From Gammaproteobacteria bacterium RIFCSPHIGHO2_12_FULL_45_12 (lineage in GTDB: Bacteria > Pseudomonadota > Gammaproteobacteria > DSM-16500): a stretch of DNA of 10,213 nt. A model generated the notes under the pieces. That model saw only the letters and a program-made list of their open reading frames with translations, was not told the origin of the DNA and did no database searches. Location of the stretch: contig MGYH01000004.1 of the NCBI GenBank assembly GCA_001801665.1, positions 24,901 through 35,113 of the forward strand. Reading direction: 5' to 3'. Of the stretch, positions 7,199 through 10,213 are shown in pieces; positions within the stretch are counted from its first letter, which is position 1; each line of letters begins with the position of its first letter. The translations under genes and the position numbers were made by a program.

Positions 7199-8539
7199 AT
7201 GTCGCATTCTGAATTATATGTCATTGTGGGACTGGGCGTGACAGGCGTTTCCTGCGCGCAATTTTTAGCCTCACAAGGCAAGCCTTTTGCGGTGGTTGAT
7301 TCGCGTCTTACGCCGCCGCAATTGGCCGCTTTTCAGGCGCAGTATCCAGCCGTGACGGTGGCCCTTGGTGATCTGGATGTGCCGCTTTTAGAGCAGGCAA
7401 CGCACCTTATTCTCAGTCCGGGTGTGGCACAAAGTGAGCCTGCCATTGCCAGACAAGCTGCGCGCGGGGTGCCTGTGATGGGTGATATTGAGCTGTTCGC
7501 GCAAGCCGTCAAAGCGCCAGTGATTGCAATCACCGGCACCAATGCCAAAAGCACGGTGACAACCTTGGTGGGTGAGATGGCGGCCTATGCGGGGCTAGCG
7601 GTGCAAGTGGGTGGAAATCTGGGTGTGCCTGTACTGGAATTATTAATGAAACATCCGGATGCGGCCTTGTTTGTGCTTGAACTATCCAGTTTTCAGTTGG
7701 AGACGACGACATCACTCAAGCCGCGTGTGGCAACCGTTTTGAATGTGACGCCCGATCACATGAATCGGTATCGTGATTTATCTGCTTATCAAGCTGCTAA
7801 ACATCGTATTTATCAACAATGCGAAATAGCGGTTTGCAACCGTGATGATCCGCTGACTGATTGTGAGCGACCTGATCTGCTGCGAAAATTCACGTTCACG
7901 TTAGGTGCGCCCGAGAAAGATGAGTTTGGTTTATTGACTAAGCGAGAAGGTGTGTGGCTGGCATTTCAGGATCAGCCGCTGATGCGGGTAACGGACTTGC
8001 CTGTCATGGGCAAGCATTATCAGGCAAATGCGTTAGCGGCATTCGCGCTAGGTTATGCATTTGGATTGCCATTTGAAGCCATGATAGCTGTTTTAAAACG
8101 TTTCACCGGATTACCGCATCGTTGTCAGTTGGTGCGAGAACGTCAGGGAGTGCGCTGGTATAACGATTCCAAAGGCACCAATGTGGGTGCGACGCAAGCG
8201 GCCATTGAAGGCTTGGGCCAGGTGATATCAGGACGCCTGGTGTTGATTGCAGGCGGGGTGGGTAAGGATGCTGACTTCATGCCATTAGTGCCTGTGATCA
8301 GCCAATATGTGCGGCATGTCGTTTTAATAGGGGAAGCCGCACGAACATTGGCAGACGTGATGGGTCGTCATGTCCCCCTCTCCTTTGCAAACAGCATGGA
8401 AGAAGCGGTGGCGCAAGGTGAGGCTCATGCCGAGGTTGGAGACAGTGTGTTGTTGTCACCCGCCTGTGCCAGTTTCGATATGTTCAGGAATTATGAGGAT
8501 CGGGGACAGGTGTTTACCCAGATAGTCAATGAATTGTAA
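7199..8539 (+). CDS. murD: MurD, UDP-MurNAc-L-alanine:D-glutamate ligase
   Basis: This cytoplasmic Mur ligase adds D-glutamate to UDP-MurNAc-L-Ala. The N-terminal Rossmann-like domain begins YVIVGLGVTGVSCA (7-20). The ATPase domain has the P-loop G113-TNAKST119 (Ala in place of the commoner Gly, a change I recall from other gammaproteobacterial MurD), ELSSFQLETT (161-170), NVTPDHMNRY (182-191) and likely carbamylated Lys201. The C-terminal domain shows WYNDSKGTNVGAT, LIAGGVGKDADF and LLSPACASFDMFRNYEDRG. The length of 446 is near E. coli (438). The start at 7199 lacks a clear ribosome site and is 13 nt after the mraY stop, suggesting coupling. Its stop codon shares two bases (8538-8539) with the left 9-bp repeat of the element downstream. 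Confidence 0.97.
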   Translation: MSHSELYVIVGLGVTGVSCAQFLASQGKPFAVVDSRLTPPQLAAFQAQYPAVTVALGDLDVPLLEQATHLILSPGVAQSEPAIARQAARGVPVMGDIELFAQAVKAPVIAITGTNAKSTVTTLVGEMAAYAGLAVQVGGNLGVPVLELLMKHPDAALFVLELSSFQLETTTSLKPRVATVLNVTPDHMNRYRDLSAYQAAKHRIYQQCEIAVCNRDDPLTDCERPDLLRKFTFTLGAPEKDEFGLLTKREGVWLAFQDQPLMRVTDLPVMGKHYQANALAAFALGYAFGLPFEAMIAVLKRFTGLPHRCQLVRERQGVRWYNDSKGTNVGATQAAIEGLGQVISGRLVLIAGGVGKDADFMPLVPVISQYVRHVVLIGEAARTLADVMGRHVPLSFANSMEEAVAQGEAHAEVGDSVLLSPACASFDMFRNYEDRGQVFTQIVNEL

Positions 8540-8546
8540 CCTGTAT
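8538..8546 (+). repeat. Left 9-bp direct repeat (candidate target-site duplication)
   Basis: AACCTGTAT, identical to 8692-8700. It directly abuts the left terminal inverted repeat and overlaps the last two bases of the murD stop codon. Confidence 0.75.
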
Positions 8547-8691
8547 CAGCGATTCCCGCTGAACATGTCGCGATGGGGGATTCCAAAGGGGGAGATCGCG
8601 GTTCTCCCCCTTTTGGTGCAAGCAAAAGCGTGGCTTTTGCGCAGCATAGAAACAAGGAAGCCATTCCCGCGTTCTTTAGCGGGAATGGCTG
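8547..8691. mobile_element. MITE-like element, 145 bp, non-coding
   Basis: The ends are inverted repeats: CAGCGATTCCCGCT (8547-8560) against the reverse complement of AGCGGGAATGGCTG (8678-8691), 13 of 14 positions identical. Exact 9-bp direct repeats AACCTGTAT abut both ends, as expected of a target-site duplication. Inside are hairpins: CAGCG/CGCTG at the left end (8547-8561), an 11-bp stem 8585-8595/8603-8613, an 8-bp stem GCAAAAGC/GCTTTTGC (8622-8629/8633-8640), and a perfect 12-bp stem at the right end (8659-8670/8679-8690, 8-nt loop). No open reading frame of note is present, so it would need a transposase in trans. Removing it with one repeat leaves 23 nt between murD and ftsW. The family is unknown; a cluster of dispersed palindromic repeats (ATTCCCGC occurs in many bacterial repeats) is the main alternative. 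Confidence 0.7.
8585..8614 (+). terminator. Terminator-like hairpin inside the element
   Basis: AAAGGGGGAGA (8585-8595) pairs perfectly with TCTCCCCCTTT (8603-8613) around the 7-nt loop TCGCGGT; only four Ts (8611-8614) follow the C run, most of them in the stem. It is strong as a structure but has a short U tail, so it may reduce transcription into ftsW rather than stop it. CGCGAT (8569-8574) can pair with ATCGCG (8595-8600), which would compete with closing of the loop end of this stem. Confidence 0.5.
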
Positions 8692-8700
8692 AACCTGTAT
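8692..8700 (+). repeat. Right 9-bp direct repeat (candidate target-site duplication)
   Basis: AACCTGTAT, identical to 8538-8546, directly after the right terminal inverted repeat and just before the ftsW ribosome site AGGGAGG (8702-8708). Confidence 0.75.
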
Positions 8701-8716
8701 GAGGGAGGAATGAAGG

Positions 8717-9877
8717 ATGCGTTCATATTCCGAGGTGCAACAAACTACCGCGCCTGCCGCACTTTATGATAAATGGTTTGTCTTTGCCGTATTAAGTATA
8801 GTCGCGCTCGGTCTTTTGATGATGACCTCAGCGTCCATTGTGATTTCAGACAGGCAAATGCACCAGCCTTTTTATTTCCTTTTCAAGCAATTGGTTTATA
8901 TGACGCTCGGTGTGTTGCTGGGTGGTGTGGTGATTCAAGTGAAAATGTTTTACTGGGAAAAGTTGGGTGCTTATCTTTTGTTGGGTGTGGTGTTTATGCT
9001 GGCGTTGGTGTTGATTCCTGGATTGGGTCATAGCGTGAATGGCAGTGCGCGCTGGATAGGGTATGGGCCGCTCAGTTTTCAGGTGTCAGAATTAACCAAA
9101 TTTGCCGTGGTAATTTTTATGGCGGGATACTTGAGTCGCCGAAATGTCGAAATTCAGGAACGGTTTAGCGGCTTTTTGAAGCCCATGATCATTCTGGCGA
9201 CCATTGCGGTGTTGCTGTTGAAGGAGCCTGATTTTGGCGCAACAGTGGTTGTTTTTAGTACTGCTTTGGGCATGATGTTTTTGGCGGGCATGCGTCTTCG
9301 GCATTTTGTGGTGTTGTTTTCAGGGGCGATTAGCTGCCTCGCGTTGCTCGCCATCTCAGCACCTTATCGTTTAGCCAGATTAACGAGTTTTTTAAACCCC
9401 TGGGATCGTCCATTTGATACGGGTTATCAATTAACCCAGTCGTTGATTGCTTTTGGGCGTGGCGGGTGGCTGGGGGTTGGCCTTGGAAAAAGCATTCAGA
9501 AAATGTTCTATCTCCCTGAAGCACATACCGATTTTTTATTTGCGGTGATGGCGGAGGAATTGGGGCTAGTGGGGATGGTGGTGGTCATCGGCTTATTTTT
9601 ATTGCTGGTGACGCGTGTCTTTATGATGGGTCGGGAAGCGCAACGTCTGGGGTCGCATTTTGAAGGGTTTGTCGCTTATGGGTTTGCCTTGTGGTTGTCC
9701 ATTCAGTTTACCGTCAGTATTGGTGTGAATTCTGGGCTTCTTCCAACGAAAGGGTTAACATTGCCGCTGATGAGTTATGGTGGCAGTAGCATGCTGGTGA
9801 ATTGCATTGTGATGGCGGTGCTATTGCGTATTGATCATGAAAATAGAATGACTAGATTGGGTTCGCGATTTATATGA
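8717..9877 (+). CDS. ftsW: FtsW, septal peptidoglycan glycosyltransferase (SEDS family)
   Basis: This polytopic inner-membrane protein polymerises lipid II into glycan strands at the septum, in complex with FtsI. SEDS family signatures: SFQVSELTKFAVVIFMAGYL, LLKEPDFGATVVVF, FLNPWDRPFDTGYQLTQSL, FGRGGWLGVGLG, and LPEAHTDFLFAVMAEELG, where Asp272 corresponds to the catalytic aspartate of the family. It ends with LPTKGLTLPLMSYGGSSM. About ten hydrophobic helices follow a short cytoplasmic tail. The length of 386 is a little under E. coli (414). ATG 8717 is preceded by AGGGAGG (8702-8708) at 8 nt; an out-of-frame ATG at 8710 is too close to that site. The stop overlaps the murG start (ATGA, 9874-9877). 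The MITE-like element lies immediately upstream and may change its expression. Confidence 0.97.
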   Translation: MRSYSEVQQTTAPAALYDKWFVFAVLSIVALGLLMMTSASIVISDRQMHQPFYFLFKQLVYMTLGVLLGGVVIQVKMFYWEKLGAYLLLGVVFMLALVLIPGLGHSVNGSARWIGYGPLSFQVSELTKFAVVIFMAGYLSRRNVEIQERFSGFLKPMIILATIAVLLLKEPDFGATVVVFSTALGMMFLAGMRLRHFVVLFSGAISCLALLAISAPYRLARLTSFLNPWDRPFDTGYQLTQSLIAFGRGGWLGVGLGKSIQKMFYLPEAHTDFLFAVMAEELGLVGMVVVIGLFLLLVTRVFMMGREAQRLGSHFEGFVAYGFALWLSIQFTVSIGVNSGLLPTKGLTLPLMSYGGSSMLVNCIVMAVLLRIDHENRMTRLGSRFI

Positions 9878-10213
9878 AAACAAATCGTTCCTTGACGTGT
9901 GTATTGATCATGGCGGGCGGCACGGGCGGTCATGTGTTTCCTGGATTGGCAGTCGCGCGCTACCTGCTTGATCATGGTGTGACGGTGCATTGGTTGGGCG
10001 CAGCACAGGGACTGGAAGCAAGCCTCGTGCCTGCCGCGGGTATTCCACTGCATTTGGTGACCATTGGTGGCTTGCGCGGTAAGGGGATTAAACCCTTATT
10101 GTTGGCTCCTTTCAAAATCATGAGAGCCATTTCTCAGTCGGCGCGCATTATGAAGGCGGTGAACCCTGATGTGGTGCTTGGCATGGGTGGATTTGTGAGT
10201 GGTCCGGGTGGCG
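9874..10213 (+). CDS. murG: MurG, UDP-GlcNAc:lipid I N-acetylglucosaminyltransferase, N-terminal part (truncated by window)
   Basis: This peripheral inner-membrane glycosyltransferase (GT28) converts lipid I to lipid II, the substrate of FtsW. The first 113 codons are visible, about a third of the family length (about 355). They read MKTNRSLTCVLIMAGGTGGH, with the donor/acceptor glycine loop G15-G-T-G-G-H20, then FPGLAVARYL, a WLGAAQGLEASLVP segment (family WlGt..glE..lvp), IGGLRGKG, and the second glycine loop MGGFVSGPGG at the window edge. The start ATG overlaps the ftsW stop by four bases (ATGA), and no separate ribosome site is obvious, so translational coupling is likely. Nothing unusual is seen in the visible part. 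Confidence 0.96.
   Translation, partial: MKTNRSLTCVLIMAGGTGGHVFPGLAVARYLLDHGVTVHWLGAAQGLEASLVPAAGIPLHLVTIGGLRGKGIKPLLLAPFKIMRAISQSARIMKAVNPDVVLGMGGFVSGPGG

Noticed and set aside
7186..7212. Eight-codon frame starting right after the mraY stop and overlapping the murD start
   Set aside because: Too short to judge, with no ribosome site; at most it could help coupling of murD translation.
7535..7555. MurD P-loop GTNAKST with Ala instead of Gly
   Set aside because: The catalytic Lys and Ser/Thr are kept and I recall the same substitution in other gammaproteobacterial MurD proteins, so no loss of function is implied.
8699..8713. Four-codon frame beginning in the right direct repeat upstream of ftsW
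   Set aside because: It is made of the ribosome site itself and has no site of its own; chance.

Overview
The window is the first part of a division and cell wall (dcw) cluster from a Gram-negative bacterium, almost certainly a gammaproteobacterium. The gene order rsmI - rnpB - mraZ - rsmH - ftsL - ftsI - murE - mraY - murD - ftsW - murG, the E. coli-like residue numbering in MraY and MurE, and a type A RNase P RNA all point that way. Base composition looks moderate, near 50% GC by eye. A Legionellales/Coxiella-like member is possible, but the sequence alone does not settle it. Every gene lies on the + strand. The DNAP-type 'DNPR' motif in MurE implies meso-diaminopimelate peptidoglycan.

Layout. 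Positions 2-268 hold the 3' end of rsmI, followed by an intrinsic terminator. Positions 337-706 encode the RNase P RNA. Positions 707-972 are the non-coding leader of the dcw cluster, with a striking 10-bp-periodic array of five MraZ boxes (837-880) against an extended -10 promoter. Then come mraZ, rsmH, ftsL and ftsI with short gaps or overlaps (973-4435). A 152-nt gap (4436-4587) holds a large nested inverted repeat ending in six Ts and a possible promoter. murE, mraY and murD follow (4588-8539). The murD-ftsW gap (8540-8716) contains what looks like an undescribed 145-bp MITE-like insertion: 14-bp terminal inverted repeats (13/14), exactly flanked by 9-bp direct repeats. ftsW follows, and murG runs off the right edge.

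How the genes work together. RsmI and RsmH methylate the same 16S rRNA nucleotide (C1402), at the ribose and the base respectively. MraZ is the cluster's own transcription factor and should bind the box array. MurE and MurD (cytoplasmic ligases), MraY (membrane transferase making lipid I) and MurG (lipid II synthesis) build the peptidoglycan precursor. FtsL, FtsI and FtsW form the septal synthase and its activator.

Most notable: (1) the 145-bp element between murD and ftsW, whose removal with one repeat copy leaves a 23-nt operon gap; (2) the absence of murF from its usual place between murE and mraY; (3) the five-box MraZ operator; (4) the structured ftsI-murE junction. The protein-coding genes themselves are ordinary and intact.
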